Source of the DNA: Populus alba
Lineage: Eukaryota > Streptophyta > Magnoliopsida > Malpighiales > Salicaceae
Direction of reading: 5' to 3'
DNA: 64,000 nt
Assembly (NCBI RefSeq): GCF_005239225.2
Contig: NC_133293.1
Coordinates: 3,720,001-3,784,000 of the forward strand
In this document: piece after piece, positions 20,683 through 32,637 of the stretch
Numbering within the stretch: the first letter of the stretch is position 1
Layout of the letters: every line of letters starts with the position of its first letter
Made by a program: the position numbers and the translations under genes
Notes under the pieces: generated by a model
Databases searched by the model: none
Seen by the model: the letters and a program-made list of their open reading frames with translations, nothing else
Told to the model about the DNA's origin: nothing

Positions 20683-22267
20683 TGACACGACTAAAAGATT
20701 GATGTCTTCTCCCAAGTGCAGAAGTGTCGAAGTAATAAATAACCTGGCAAGACCGGGGTCGAACCATAGGAAAGTTAATTGTATAAATTATAGATAACAA
20801 TAATACAACAACAACAATAACAACATTAGTAGTAATAGTAGTAGTAGTAAAGAAGTTGATGAGAACTTTAAGATGGAAAATTAATATAAAGATTAAACAA
20901 TAATAAAAACAAATGTCAAGGTTAGAGGATCCACTAATGGTATTTTAAACAAGTATAGTATAAACTCTTATTATTCAATTGGAAACCACCACAAAGAAGG
21001 TTCTAATCGGATGATTTATCATTAATAGCTTATTATAAATTATTAGCATGATCATATTAATTATCTTATTTAAGTAACACCAAACTTTTAAATATTGTTA
21101 GGAATTCATGATGTTAACTTATGTTAACAACAAATCAAGTTCTTTTCATAGCACATCCATACGGTTAGACTATGAGAGTGTCAAGCATTTGTTGTATCAA
21201 GTATTATTCAACACAAATCTAGATTAATCATTTAACAAGCAAGGTATTAAGAATTAGTAAGATAAAAAGATAAGACATGTTAATATTAAACATTAAGGTC
21301 CATGTTGAGTTTACACCATACTTATTCTTACACCATTAATGTAACCTTTTCACCTTGACATAATAAACTTAGCTAAACATAATGAAGAAGAGAAACATAA
21401 ATAAACAAAATAAGAACATAAATAAGATACAAGTTAACTAAGTAAAGTAAAGGAAATGAAAAGCATAAATAAAATATTAATGAAAGCAAAACTTAAGAAT
21501 TACAAAAAAAATATAAAGAGAGAGAACAAGAGCAAGTTCTTGATCTGAACAACCAAGCCCCTAAATACATGGCAAATGCCTCCTTTTATAGGCCAAAATT
21601 TAAAACTATTGATTTGATGACTAATTGTTGAGTAGGTGACCAACTCTTGACTTGGTAAAAATCCTTATCTTCTTGTCTAAATAAAACATCATTGCTAGCA
21701 TCACAATTGAAACCACCTATACTTATGAAAGTTATAGGAAATTGTCTTATCTTTTTAGGAAAAAAAAATTAAGGTCATTTGGACTTCTATAAATCGAGAT
21801 ATGAGCTAAACACTGAACAGTGTCTGGACTGCAGGACAGATTCGGACTTCTCCATTATTGCTATAATTTAAACTTGAAAACGACCTTTTTAAATCTTGGA
21901 CTCTACATGAAAGTTGTAGGCCTATGTCTTACCAAATTTTTCCAAAACTTTGAGGTTATTTGAACATCTAGAACTCGAGATATGACTCAATTACCGAATA
22001 GTATTTCAATTTGAACTGCACCAACATCTCTTTTCTAAGTTTGGCCCTTTCTTTATCCTTTCAATTTCAATACTTAAACTCATCAATAAATCCTTTCATT
22101 TATGTGATAGGCCTGCATTTAAGATGAACATTTACCATAAATTAAAGGTATCTTATATTATTAGGTATGTTATTATAAAACATGCTTTAATTAAGGAGTT
22201 ATTAATATTTTAAATGCAAAATGATGATATAAAACCTTGATAAAAATGCAATTTTAATTACTAATCA
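20683..22267 (-). mobile_element. Solo LTR of the Athila-type family (TSD GTACC)
   Basis: A single LTR of 1,585 bp with TGACACGACT at the left and ACTAATCA at the right, the same ends as the complete element at 22580-43068. It is flanked by a perfect 5-bp duplication GTACC (20678-20682 and 22268-22272). It shares most internal blocks with the intact LTR, including 'cctccttttatagg' near 21580-21592 (a TATAAAAGG promoter on the minus strand), but has many substitutions and lacks part of the microsatellite. It is thus an older insertion that lost its interior by LTR-LTR recombination. It interrupts the copia relic. Confidence 0.9.
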
Positions 22268-22272
22268 GTACC

Positions 22273-22574
22273 CACATACTTTGTGCCATGAACATTGAGA
22301 TTGTTAAAATTATTGATCTAGTTATGAGTTGCTTCAGTATTAGCATGCCACTCCTAATCACTAAACATTTGTTTTTGAGTAGTTGAGAGATTGGCATAGG
22401 CATTCTTGCAAGGTAATGGTGTTAAAATGTTCAGATCAATCCGCTTGAAGCATCTCGAGGGGTATATTCAGGCTTCTTATATATTTAGAACCAAAGATTG
22501 TTAGGATTGTGAAAAAAAGAATTTCATGAGCAAATCCTTAAAAAGGAATAGTGTCATACACCCCTGCCTTGTGG
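22273..22574 (-). pseudogene. Ty1/copia protease-region relic
   Basis: On the minus strand the codons read EWHANTEATHN, then INNFNNLNVHGTKYVG. This corresponds to the copia aspartic-protease region, where a W-x-x-D-T/S-G-A-T-x-H motif is followed by N-L-N-L-H-x-x-Y-x-G. The catalytic Asp and Gly have been lost by mutation (Asn and Glu here). The piece connects in order with the integrase relic to the left and the gag relic to the right of the nested insertions. Confidence 0.65.
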
Positions 22575-22702
22575 ATTGTTAACACGACCAAAAGATTGAT
22601 GTCTTCTCCAAGTGTAGGAGTGTCGAAGTAATAAATAACCTGGCAAGATCGGGGTCGAACCACAGAGAGGTTAATTGTATAAATTATAAATAACAAGACG
22701 AC

Positions 22703-22746
22703 AACAACAATAATAATAATAATAATAATATTAATAGTAGTAATAC

Positions 22747-22780
<34 letters not shown>

Positions 22781-22992
22781 CAATACGTGGCGTTGTTTAT
22801 ACCTGAGAATGATCTAAAAGATCGGGTCACAGGTTTCCAGCCTATATACTGAGTTTATGAAAAGATCAAAGAGATATATTATATAATATAAACAGATTTC
22901 TGATGCGAATGAACAAGGCAAGATCAACAATATCAGGATCCTTGATCAAACACAGAGCATACTTAACGTACATAAAATATAACAAGAATGTA

Positions 22993-23026
<34 letters not shown>

Positions 23027-23155
23027 TTAGTAATAATAATAATGATAATAATAACAATAAAAAGACGAGGAGGAGGAAGAGACAATAATAACAACAACAA
23101 TAATAATAATAATAACAACAATAATAACAATAACAACAATAATAATAACAATAAT
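22703..23155. repeat. AAT/AAC trinucleotide arrays inside the Athila LTR
   Basis: Two clusters of AAT/AAC triplets (22703-22784 and 22990-23155) are separated by unique LTR sequence. The same arrays occur in the other LTR at 41158-41250 and 41465-41635 with small length differences. Poly-Leu or poly-Asn open frames here are artefacts. Confidence 0.85.
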
Positions 23156-23714
23156 AAGAAAAGCAGGAAGAAATTAATGAGAACTTTGAGATGGAAGATT
23201 AATGTAAGGATTAAACAATAATAAAGACAAATGTCAAGGTTAGAGGATCCACCAATGGTATTTCAAACAAGTATAATATAAACTCTTATTACTCAATTTG
23301 GAAACCCACACACGAAGGAGGTTCCAGTCGGATGATTTGTCATTAATAGCTCATTATAAATTATTAACATAATCATATTAATTATCTTATGTACATAACA
23401 CCAAACTTTTAAATATTGTCAGGAATTCATGATGTTAACTGATGTTAACAACAAATCAAGTACCTTTCATAGCCCCAGGTGTAGGTAATACCATACGGTT
23501 GGGTTATGAGAGTGCCAAGCATTTGTTGTACCAAGTATTATACAACACAAATTTAGATTAACCATTTAACAAGCAAGGTATTAAGAATTAGTAAGATAAA
23601 AAGATAAGACATGTTAATATTAAACATTAAGGTCCATATTGAGTTTACACCATACTTGTTCTTACACCATTAGTGTAACCTTTTCACCTTGACATAATAA
23701 ACTTAGCTAAACAT

Positions 23715-25667
23715 TGTTGCTACCCAATTTTTGATTCATGTTTTTGATATATTTTCAAAAAATCCAAAAATAGAGAAAAACAATGAAAATCCAAAAAAAT
23801 ATGTTTTTTTTATATATTCTCGTCATTTTAGCATTTTCAACGTCGTCTAAAAAAGAATTTAAATTGTTAAAAGATTTTTCAAAACGCGTTCGACTTTTCA
23901 CGCGTTATTTTTTAAATCATTGATTTTTCCGCATTTTGAGTCGACGTTGATATTGCTCGTTTTCAAAAAATACAAAAAAATAAAAAAAATCAAAATTTAC
24001 AAAAAGAAAGAAGTTGAGGGACCAAGTTGAAAAACCTAGCAAAAGTTTTCCTATAAATACCATGCTAAACTGATTTTTGAGGGGGGGGCAATTTGGACAC
24101 ATTGCAGAAAAAAAACAAAAACCCTAAAAACCACTTTTTCTCCCCACTCACAAAGAACCAGCCGGCGGCGCCTCCCCTACTGGTTTTTGATTTTTTGTTC
24201 CCCGGGGTCCTTGGATTTCTCTCTCCAGAACCAGAGTCCAAGGACCCCCTACCATTTCTGATCCCACATTTTTACCCCGCCGTTTCCCCTTTCCTAAAAG
24301 AAGGCTAAGGCTGCTGCACCCCCCTGGATTTTTGATCTTCTTCCTCTTGAATCCGTTTCCCACAGCCCTCTCTCGGCTGCTCACTCCCTCTCCTTCAAAA
24401 AAAAAAAAAACAGAGACTGGCCCTCATTTCATTCAACAGCCGGCTTTTTTTTTCTATTTTTTCTTCACTTTTCCCCGCTGCACCACCATCTCCATCAACG
24501 CCGGCCTCCACCTTGACAGCAGCAGATCCAGCCGAAGCCCCCTTTCTCAGCAGCGTTTTCTTCTCCTCTCAATAGCAAGCGCCTCCACCCAGATCAACCC
24601 GCAGCTCCGGCGCTCCCCAGGTCTTCTCCCCTCAGCCGGAGCTTCCCTTTTTCTGTTGAAGACGACCGTTGCTTCCCCAGTTTGGACCCGTGGGTTTCTT
24701 CTCCTCTCAGCCATCGCCTCCTAGTTTCAGCAGCCAACAGAGACCCACTGCCATCCGAAGAAGGAAACAACAGCGACCCGGGAAGAAAGAAAAAGGAAAC
24801 AGATCTGAAAGAAGAAGAAGAAGGAGCAGATCGGAGAAGGAAGAAAGAACAAAAAATCAGATCCGAAAACAAAGAAATAAAAGCTTAAAATCGACTGTTT
24901 GTGCGTTTGTTTTTGTTGTAGATGATGTGGTTTCTTACCGTCTGCGGGGAGAGAAAAGGAAGAAGAAGCAGAATCCGGCCAACCCTTTTTTTCCGGCGTT
25001 CCACGCGCCGCCGCTGTCCAGCACTGTTCACGCGCCTAGCAGCCTTCCCGAGCACTGTTCCTGCGGTTCTGAATGGGTTCCCAGCACTGTTATGGATTGT
25101 TTAGGGACTGCTTTGTAATTTTAATGGGTTAATGTAATTTGTTTAGTTTTTTTTTTTATTTTTTTGTAATTGATATTTTGTAAATATGGATGTAAAAGAA
25201 AAGAAAAGAAAAGAAAAAGAAAAGAAAAAAACGAAAATAAAATAGTGAAAGTATATGTGTGTGCTTGTATTTTGTTTTATTTATCTGTATATATTTAAAA
25301 TGATAAAATTGCAAATTTATTAAAGAAGAATTTAATATTTGATCGGATCACGGTTAAGAATTATTAACTTATACGTAAGTGATATTTCTAATTTCCGACG
25401 AAAAGACAATTATTAAAACTTCTTTAACACCTTAAATTCGCGAAGCAGCTTACCTCAGGTAGGGTGTGTTAGGGGTGCTAATACCTTCCCTAACCACAAC
25501 CAGTTTCCTTACCCGCGAATCTTTGACAAGACCAGTCCATCCGGTTTCCTAGTAGCCTTCAATAAATTACTAGGTGGCGACTCCAACGAACCAAATTCAA
25601 GCAAATGCAACAACGAGAATTAAATCGCCAGCCGATGCCGCGCGCTGATTTTTTTTGGGGTGCGACA
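23715..25667 (+). repeat. 5' LTR of the nested LARD
   Basis: Begins TGTTGC and ends GCGACA. A TATA box CTATAAATAC lies at 24051-24060, just before a C-rich leader, and should drive transcription. The region after it (about 24150-25120) is GC-rich and gives long overlapping open frames on both strands (for example 24669-25118 plus), but these have no homology and differ between the two LTR copies because of indels. They are not genes. Confidence 0.9.
24051..24060 (+). promoter_or_regulatory. TATA box of the LARD 5' LTR
   Basis: CTATAAATAC in the U3 part of the LTR. In the 3' LTR the same site reads CTATAATAC (about 30124-30132), one A shorter, so only the upstream copy keeps a perfect box. 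Confidence 0.65.
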
Positions 25668-25670
25668 GAA

Positions 25671-25688
25671 TGGCGACTCCACTGGGGA
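25671..25688 (+). promoter_or_regulatory. Primer binding site of the LARD
   Basis: TGGCGACTCCACTGGGGA starts three bases after the 5' LTR. It begins with TGG (complement of CCA) and fits the acceptor stem of a plant tRNA-Arg ending GGAGTCG-CCA. The tRNA identity is from memory of the family. Confidence 0.75.
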
Positions 25689-26647
25689 AGGTACTGTTTC
25701 TAACATTATTGGACTAAGCTTTGTGTATTTGATGTGTTTAAGTTTTTGCATTTTTTATCTTTTTGTTAATATTTATTTCCATGTATTTTATAGAATTGTC
25801 TCATGCATCACCTGTATTTATTTTTAAACGCACACACAAGCTTCTAGGTTAGGTGGGGAACTAGCGATCTGCCCTAAGACTATTGGTCAGGGTTCAGATG
25901 CGTGAAACACCCAACTCATATCTGAGTGCCTGCTTGGTAATGGTGGGTATACGTGCCTTAACCATTCCTTGCAACGCCCCCATACTGTCTTTACGAAGAA
26001 CGTCACTGGGCAGATATGAGACCCTTTTGAGACCAGATAGAAAACCTACCCCTGTTCACATAATGAATAGAACCTGTCCTTAGGTTGTATGTGCTATTGT
26101 TATTTGCATAAGGGCAAACCCTTCTTGAAGCATCTTGAACTCAAGACTTATGGGTGACACATTGGCCGTTGCTCCGAAAATTTTCATTGTAGAGTTTGGG
26201 CAAAAATCACGATTCTTGTCCATCATACAAGAGTTACGACCATATTGTCACCTCTCGAAGGGTGAGTTCGTCATATAGATTACATGTTCATACATTTATC
26301 ATGCATGCGCCAGAATGAAAAGTAGGTCCCCTACGAGTCTACAACACCCGACTTTGAATGAAGAAAAACACGGAAGATGAACAATATGCTCGTCATAATT
26401 TTTGGAGACGTGTGTGACTCGCTTCTAGCTTACTCGAGCAGATATTGAAAAATAACTCTAGGAAAGTTCCTTCCAACCGACCTATCATCTTTGTTCAAAA
26501 CCCAATAATGACTCTGCCCGAAGAAATTGGGGGCAAAATTTGTCAAGAGCCTCGTTGTAATCATGTATTTTTCGCAAAAGCTTTGGTGGGAAGGCTGACC
26601 AAAGGGAATTGCATCACCGCTGCATATTGGAGCCTATTCTTGTTCTA

Positions 26648-26683
<36 letters not shown>

Positions 26684-28497
26684 AGTTTGATCATGCCTGC
26701 AAAATTTTCTTGATTTTTATTTCAACCTATTCCAGTTTTTGTTGGTAACTTGGCTCAAAATTCCGCAATATTTTCCTTGTCAAATGAGCCTTCTTGTTAA
26801 TAAGATCATGTGTTTTCTTGTGTTCATAACATACTTTCATTTTTGTTGTTGTTTCATGCACATAACATATTGAGCATAACCGTTAAGCATGAAAACCATC
26901 ACACCAAGAATCTTTGGGTGTGTTTCCTTTCTTTCAAAACTATGCATGATCGCACATGTTCACAAGGATTTTTGGGAATTCAAAGTTTAGTACAAAAACT
27001 GAAATCATGTTGATGTTTGTCCAAAGCAAACGAGTTCTGGAAATTCAGGTGATTCCTTAGAAAGGTAACCATACACCTAGAAAAACCCAAAAAAAAAAGA
27101 AAGCAAAAAAAAACAAACAAACAAACACCATGAAGTGACTCTAAAGCTGAGTTTTGATTGCATGAATAATGAGAAATCACTTTGCATACTCGCATGAAAG
27201 CAAGACTTACCGATCCTAAATGCATGCATTTGAGATGAAGAAAGGCCATCTTTGATAATCTTTTCACGAGGCTAAAATATATCATTTGCAGTCCCCTTTT
27301 GAGCCTAATAAATATTTCTTGAAAAATAACCTTGGCTAGGATCACACCCCACTGGGGGCAAGTGCGTTGACATTGAAAAAACTTCAATGATTGAAAGTGC
27401 CCAAGCAATACTAGGGGGCATAAAAGAAAATTCTCAATCATTAAAGGTGCCCAAACAAAGCTAGGGGGCACGAAGAAAAATCCAAAGGATCAAGAGTTTT
27501 GAGCATAAAAATAATAATAAAAAAAAACAATATTATGATGCTCAAAACCATATGAAGAAAACAAAAACAAAGAGAGTAAGCCCAAACCCAATACAAGGGG
27601 GCACGATAGACAATTTTTGAAAGACAGTCAAATGACAAAAGGTCAAGAAACAAGCACAAGTGATCCTTAGTCTTCAAATCCCTTAAACACCTTTTGAGCC
27701 TACAAATATCATTTTCTTCATAACCAAGAGCCCAAGCCTACATTACGTGCCTAATCAAGCCCTTTCTGATCAAAGGCAAGCAATCTGGATCGGTAGGCAA
27801 TGCTCTCTCATGTGAACCAAATCATTATTCATGGAAATAAAATATATGCTTTGAACCTCGGTTCTCAATAACCCTCAAATTGAAATTTAAACCTTTTCTG
27901 ACAAACCAGAGGTCACTTCATATTTTTTACCAAAACCCAAAACAAGAAGTTTTCATCACTTCTGATAACCTCTCCATAGAAATCACTTGAATGTTTTAGA
28001 ATGAGTTTGCTTTGAATCGATGTCAAAATAATTTTTGTGTTTGGAATAACTTTGGAATTTCAAAAATTCTGCATGAAAACAACTCCTTGTCAAACCTTCC
28101 TTCATATAGCCTCGTCCACAAAACCCGAATTGAACACTTGGGGGCATGATCAAGCTAAGGAGCAATAAAGAAACATATGATAGGGCAGGCTCCATGATTC
28201 CCATTCTAAGAAAATGTCGAGCAAAGTTGGCAAACCCTTGAGATAAAGGGGCGGAGGACAAAGAAGTACGATGATATCAAGTCTTTTCTAGAGGTAAAAA
28301 TCACAAGAGATGACTCGAGTAAGCAAGAGCGAAGAAGCCATCGAAGTTCACTGCCAACACTCCAACTTTTGAGAAAAGAAGAGACATCATGAAGAAAGGG
28401 GGACCTATTTTTTCTCAGGTAAGTATACATGCATATTGATCATAATGCATTGCTTTTAACATTGTCAGGTCGGTGTTTCATCATCATCTTTTGGGTA
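25689..28497 (+). other. LARD interior, non-coding leader
   Basis: No gag or pol motif is visible in any frame. A long A run sits at about 26649-26678. Three segments at 27340-27610 repeat the theme 'CAATACTAGGGGGCA', 'CAAAGCTAGGGGGCA' and 'CAATACAAGGGGGCA', polypurine-like tracts of the type found near the 3' end of Tat/Ogre elements. The interior therefore looks like leader and trailer joined after loss of the coding region. Confidence 0.6.
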
Positions 28498-29700
28498 GTG
28501 GTTTTCTAACCCTACCTCATTTTGAGTGCGCCTTTGAGCTCTCACCTCTTTCTGTGTGCGCCTTTGAGCTATCATCTCGGGTAGTGCGTTTTTTTCTAAC
28601 CCTACCTCATTTCGAGTGCGCCGTTGAGCCCTCACTTCTCAGGTAGCGCGTTTTCTAACCCTACCTCATTTCGAGTGCGCCTTTGAGCCCTCGCCAACAT
28701 TTTTTTGGGTAGGTCACCCATTACAATGAGACCGCACTTCATATTCTTTCTATTTGGGTAGGTCGCCCATCACAACGAGACCGTTCATCATATTTTTTCC
28801 ATCTGGGTAGGTCACCCATTACAATGAGACCCCACTTCATATTTTTTCCATTTTCGGGTAGGTCACCCATGACAATGAGACCGCACTTCATCATATTTTT
28901 TCCATCTGGGTAGGTCACCCATTACAATGAGACCACACTTCATCATATTTTTTCCATTTGGGTAGGTCACCCATTATAATGAGACCGCACATCACATTCG
29001 TTCTATTTGGGTAGGTCGCCCATCACAACGAGAACACCTTTTCATATTCTTTCCACGTGGGTAGGTCACCCATTACAATGAGACCACACTTCTTCACATT
29101 TTTTCCATTTTTGGGTCGGTCACCCATACAATGAGACCAGCATTTTTCCAGGGTTAGTCACCCGTACAATGAGACCAGCATTTTTCTAGGGTTCGTCACC
29201 CGTACAATGAGACCACCATAGGGTTCGTCACCCGTACAATGAGACCAATATAGGGTTCGTCACCCGTACAATGAGACCAACATAGGGTTCGTCACCCGTA
29301 CAATGAGACCAGCTTTTTTCTAGGGTTCGTCACCCGTACAATGAGACCAGCACTAGGGTTCGTCACCCGTACAATGAGACCAGCAGCACCAGGGTTCGTC
29401 ACCCGTACAATGAGACCAGAATGAGGTCGCCAGATGGGATCTCATGTAGCTTTGGTTAAAGGGAATCGCCAGATGGGATTTCAGGTTAACCGAGTTACGC
29501 ATATTTCGTTCCAGTTGAATGAGGTCGCCAGATGGGATCTCAGGTAAACCCAATGTGTGGGCAGGTCGCCCGTGAAAATAGACTATTGGGAGAGTGTGGG
29601 TCGGTCGCCCGTGAAAATAGACTAGGGTGAGTATGTGTGGGTCGGTCGCCCGTGAAAATAGACTAGGGTGAGTATGTGTGGGCAGGTCGCCCAAGATAAT
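28498..29700 (+). repeat. Cascade of related tandem arrays in the LARD
   Basis: At least five successive arrays of short imperfect repeats are present. About 28498-28700: units with 'CTAACCCTACCTCATTTCGA' and 'GTGCGCC'. About 28705-29125: roughly 50-bp units with GGGTAGGTCACCCATTACAA and 'TGAGACC'. About 29125-29420: 35-55-bp units with AGGGTTCGTCACCCGTACAA and 'TGAGACC'. About 29421-29545: units with GAGGTCGCCAGATGGGAT. About 29555-29700: units with GGTCGGTCGCCCGTGAAAAT. A GGTC(A/G)CCC-like core runs through arrays two, three and five. There are no unique spacers, so this is not a CRISPR-like array. Confidence 0.9.
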
Positions 29701-29776
29701 GAAATCATTTTCCTTTTGTTTTCTTTACAAAGCTTACTATGCAAAATTTTGAGGAGTTTTGCTTCGTAAGCATTGT

Positions 29777-29788
29777 AAAGAGGGGGCA
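29777..29788 (+). other. Polypurine tract of the LARD
   Basis: AAAGAGGGGGCA ends two bases before the 3' LTR and should prime plus-strand DNA synthesis. Confidence 0.75.
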
Positions 29789-29790
29789 TC

Positions 29791-31735
29791 TGTTGCTACC
29801 CAATTTTTGATTCATGTTTTTGATATATTTTCAAAAAATCCAAAAATAGAGAAAAACAATGAAAATCCAAAAAAATATGTTTTTTTTATATATTCTCGTC
29901 ATTTTAGCATTTTCAACGTCGTCTAAAAAAGAATTTAAATTGTTAAAAGATTTTTCAAACGCGTTCGACTTTTCACGCGTTATTTTTAAATCATTGATTT
30001 TCCGCATTTTGAGTCGACGTTGATATTGCTCGTTTTCAAAAAATACAAAAAAATAAAAAAAATCAAAATTTACAAAAAGAAAGAAGTTGAGGGACCAAGT
30101 TGAAAAACCTAGCAAAAGTTTTCCTATAATACCATGCTAAACTGATTTTTGAGGGGGGGGCAATTTGGACACATTGCAGAAAAAAAACAAAAACCCTAAA
30201 AACCACTTTTTCTCCCCACTCACAAAGAACCAGCCGGCGGCGCCTCCCCTACTGGTTTTGATTTTTTGTTCCCCGGGGTCCTTGGATTTCTCTCTCCAGA
30301 ACCAGAGTCCAAGGACCCCCTACCATTTCTGATCCCACATTTTACCCCGCCGTTTCCCCTTTCCTAAAAGAAGGCTAAGGCTGCTGCACCCCCCTGGATT
30401 TTTGATCTTCTTCCTCTTGAATCCGTTTCCCACAGCCCCTCTCTCGGCTGCTCACTCCCTCTCCTTCAAAAAAAAAAAAACAGAGACTGGCCCTCATTTC
30501 ATTCAACAGCCGGCTTTTTTTTTCTATTTTTTCTTCACTTTTCCCCGCTGCACCACCATCTCCATCAACGCCGGCCTCTACCTTGACAGCAGCAGATCCA
30601 GCCGAAGCCCCCTTTCTCAGCAGCGTTTTCTTCTCCTCTCAATAGCAGCGCCTCCACCCAGATCAACCCGCAGCTCCGGCGCTCCCCAGGTCTTCTCCCC
30701 TCAGCCGGAGCTTCCCTTTTTCTGTTGAAGACGACCGTTGCTTCCCCAGTTTGGACCCGTGGGTTTCTTCTCCTCTCAGCCATCGCCTCCTAGTTTCAGC
30801 AGCCAACAGACCCACTGCCATCCGAAGAAGGAAACAACAGCGACCCGGGAAGAAAGAAAAAGGAAACAGATCTGAAAGAAGAAGAAGAAGGAGCAGATCG
30901 GAGAAGGAAGAAAGAACAAAAAATCAGATCCGAAAACAAAGAAATAAAAGCTTAAAATCGACTGTTTGTGCGTTTGTTTTTGTTGTAGATGATGTGGTTT
31001 CTTACCGTCTGCGGGGAGAGAAAAGGAAGAAGAAGCAGAATCCGGCCAACCCTTTTTTTCCGGCGTTCCACGCGCCGCCGCTGTCCAGCACTGTTCACGC
31101 GCCTAGCAGCCTTCCCGAGCACTGTTCCTGCGGTTCTGAATGGGTTCCCAGCACTGTTATGGATTGTTTAGGGACTGCTTTGTAATTTTAATGGGTTAAT
31201 GTAATTTGTTTAGTTTTTTTTTTATTTTTTTTGTAATTGATATTTTGTAAATATGGATGTAAAAGAAAAGAAAAGAAAAGAAAAAGAAAAGAAAAAAACG
31301 AAAATAAAATAGTGAAAGTATATGTGTGTGCTTGTATTTTGTTTTATTTATCTGTATATATTTAAAATGATAAAATTGCAAATTTATTAAAGAAGAATTT
31401 AATATTTTGATCGGATCACGGTTAAGAATTATTAACTTATACGTAAGTGATATTTCTAATTTCCGACGAAAAGACAATTATTAAAACTTCTTTAACACCT
31501 TAAATTCGCGAAGCAGCTTACCTCAGGTAGGGTGTGTTAGGGGTGCTAATACCTTCCCTAACCACAACCAGTTTCCTTACCCGCGAATCTTTGACAAGAC
31601 CAGTCCATCCGGTTTCCTAGTAGCCTTCAATAAATTACTAGGTGGCGACTCCAACGAACCAAATTCAAGCAAATGCAACAACGAGAATTAAATCGCCAGC
31701 CGATGCCGCGCGCTGATTTTTTTTGGGGTGCGACA
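29791..31735 (+). repeat. 3' LTR of the nested LARD
   Basis: Same ends as the 5' copy. Differences from it are mostly single-base gains or losses in short homopolymers (e.g. 'aaacgcg' against 'aaaacgcg', 'tataatacc' against 'tataaatacc', 'aatattttgatc' against 'aatatttgatc') with very few substitutions. Confidence 0.9.
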
Positions 31736-32625
31736 AACATAATGAAGAAGAAAAACATAAATAAATAAAACAAGAACATAAAAAAAATACAAGTTAACTA
31801 AGGAAAGGAAAGGAAATGAAAAGCATAAACAAGAAATTAATAAAAGCAAAGCTTAAGAATTACAAAAAATATAAAGAGAGAAATAAAGAGCATGAACTTG
31901 ATCTGAACAACCAAGCCCCTAAATACATGGCAAATGCCTCCTTTTATAGGCTAAAATTCGGAATTATTGCTTTGATGACTCATTGTTGAGTGGGTGGCCA
32001 ACTTTTGACTTAGTGAAAATCCTTATCATCTTGTCTAAATAAAACAAAAATGCTAGCATCAGAACTGGGTCCAGATGTCCAAATGAAAGTTCTGCGAAAT
32101 TCTCTTAGCTTTCCAGCAAAAAAAAAAGATGAGGTCATTTGGACTTCTAGAACTCAAGATATGGGCTGAACACTGAATAGTGTTTGGGCTGCAGGACAGC
32201 TTCGGACTTCTCCGTTGTTGCTATTATTTGGACTTGAAAACGGCCTTCTTAGATCTTGATGTCCAAATGAAAGTTGTAGGCCTATGTCTTATCAAATCTC
32301 TGTAAAAATTTCAGATCATTTGGATATCTAGAACTCGAGATATGACCCAATTACCGAACAGTGTTCCAGTTTGGACTGCACCAACATCTCTTTTCTAAGC
32401 TTCACCCTTCTTTATCTTCAAAATTTCAGTAGTTGAATTCATCAATCAATCCTTTGATTTATGTGATATGCCTGCATTTAAGATGAACATTTACCATATA
32501 TTAGGGTAATTTATAATATTAGACTTGTTATTATAAAACATGCTTTAGTTAAGGAGTTATTGATACTTTAAGTGCAAAATGATGATATAAACCCTTGATA
32601 AACATGCACTTTTAAGTACTAATCA

Positions 32626-32637
32626 CACCCCCCAACC
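32626..32637 (-). other. Polypurine tract of the Athila element
   Basis: GGTTGGGGGGTG on the minus strand, directly next to the 5' end of the 3' LTR (TGATTAGTACTT). It follows a typical 'CTAGGGACTAGTAATAAGC' segment. Confidence 0.8.

Larger units (their letters stand above)
23715..31735 (+). mobile_element. Non-autonomous Tat/Ogre-like LTR element (LARD) nested in the Athila 3' LTR
   Basis: This 8,021-bp plus-strand element has a perfect 5-bp duplication AACAT (23710-23714 and 31736-31740). LTRs of 1,953 bp (23715-25667) and 1,945 bp (29791-31735) start TGTTGCTACCC and end GGTGCGACA. The primer site TGGCGACTCCACTGGGGA (25671-25688) and the polypurine tract AAAGAGGGGGCA (29777-29788) are both adjacent to the LTRs. 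The 4.1-kb interior has no gag or pol frames; it holds untranslated sequence, repeated 'aGGGGGCA' tracts and a set of tandem arrays (28498-29700). The primer site complements the 3' end of a tRNA-Arg, as reported for Ogre/Tat elements. It must be mobilised by an autonomous relative. The LTRs differ almost only by one-base indels, so the insertion is very recent. Confidence 0.93.
22580..32625 (-). repeat. 3' LTR of the Athila element, split by a nested insertion
   Basis: LTR sequence occupies 22580-23714 and 31736-32625 and is interrupted by the 23715-31735 element. The left terminus reads TAACACGACC where the other LTR has TGACACGACC, so the terminal dinucleotide carries one substitution. Otherwise it matches the 5' LTR closely; the differences I noticed are mainly one-base length changes in homopolymers and triplet runs. 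It contains AAT-type microsatellites at 22703-22784 and 22990-23155. Confidence 0.92.

Noticed and set aside
22866..23155. Leu-, Ile- or Asn-rich open frames (also at 41416-41622 and 12253-12645)
   Set aside because: They are translations of AAT/AAC trinucleotide runs.
24669..25118. 149-codon open frame in the LARD 5' LTR (and its partner at 30751-31185)
   Set aside because: The reading frame differs between the two LTR copies because of indels, there is no homology, and it lies in a GC-rich leader. Not a gene.
28498..29700. Regular short repeats as a possible CRISPR-like array
   Set aside because: The genome is eukaryotic, units run on without unique spacers, and unit sequence drifts from block to block inside an LTR element.
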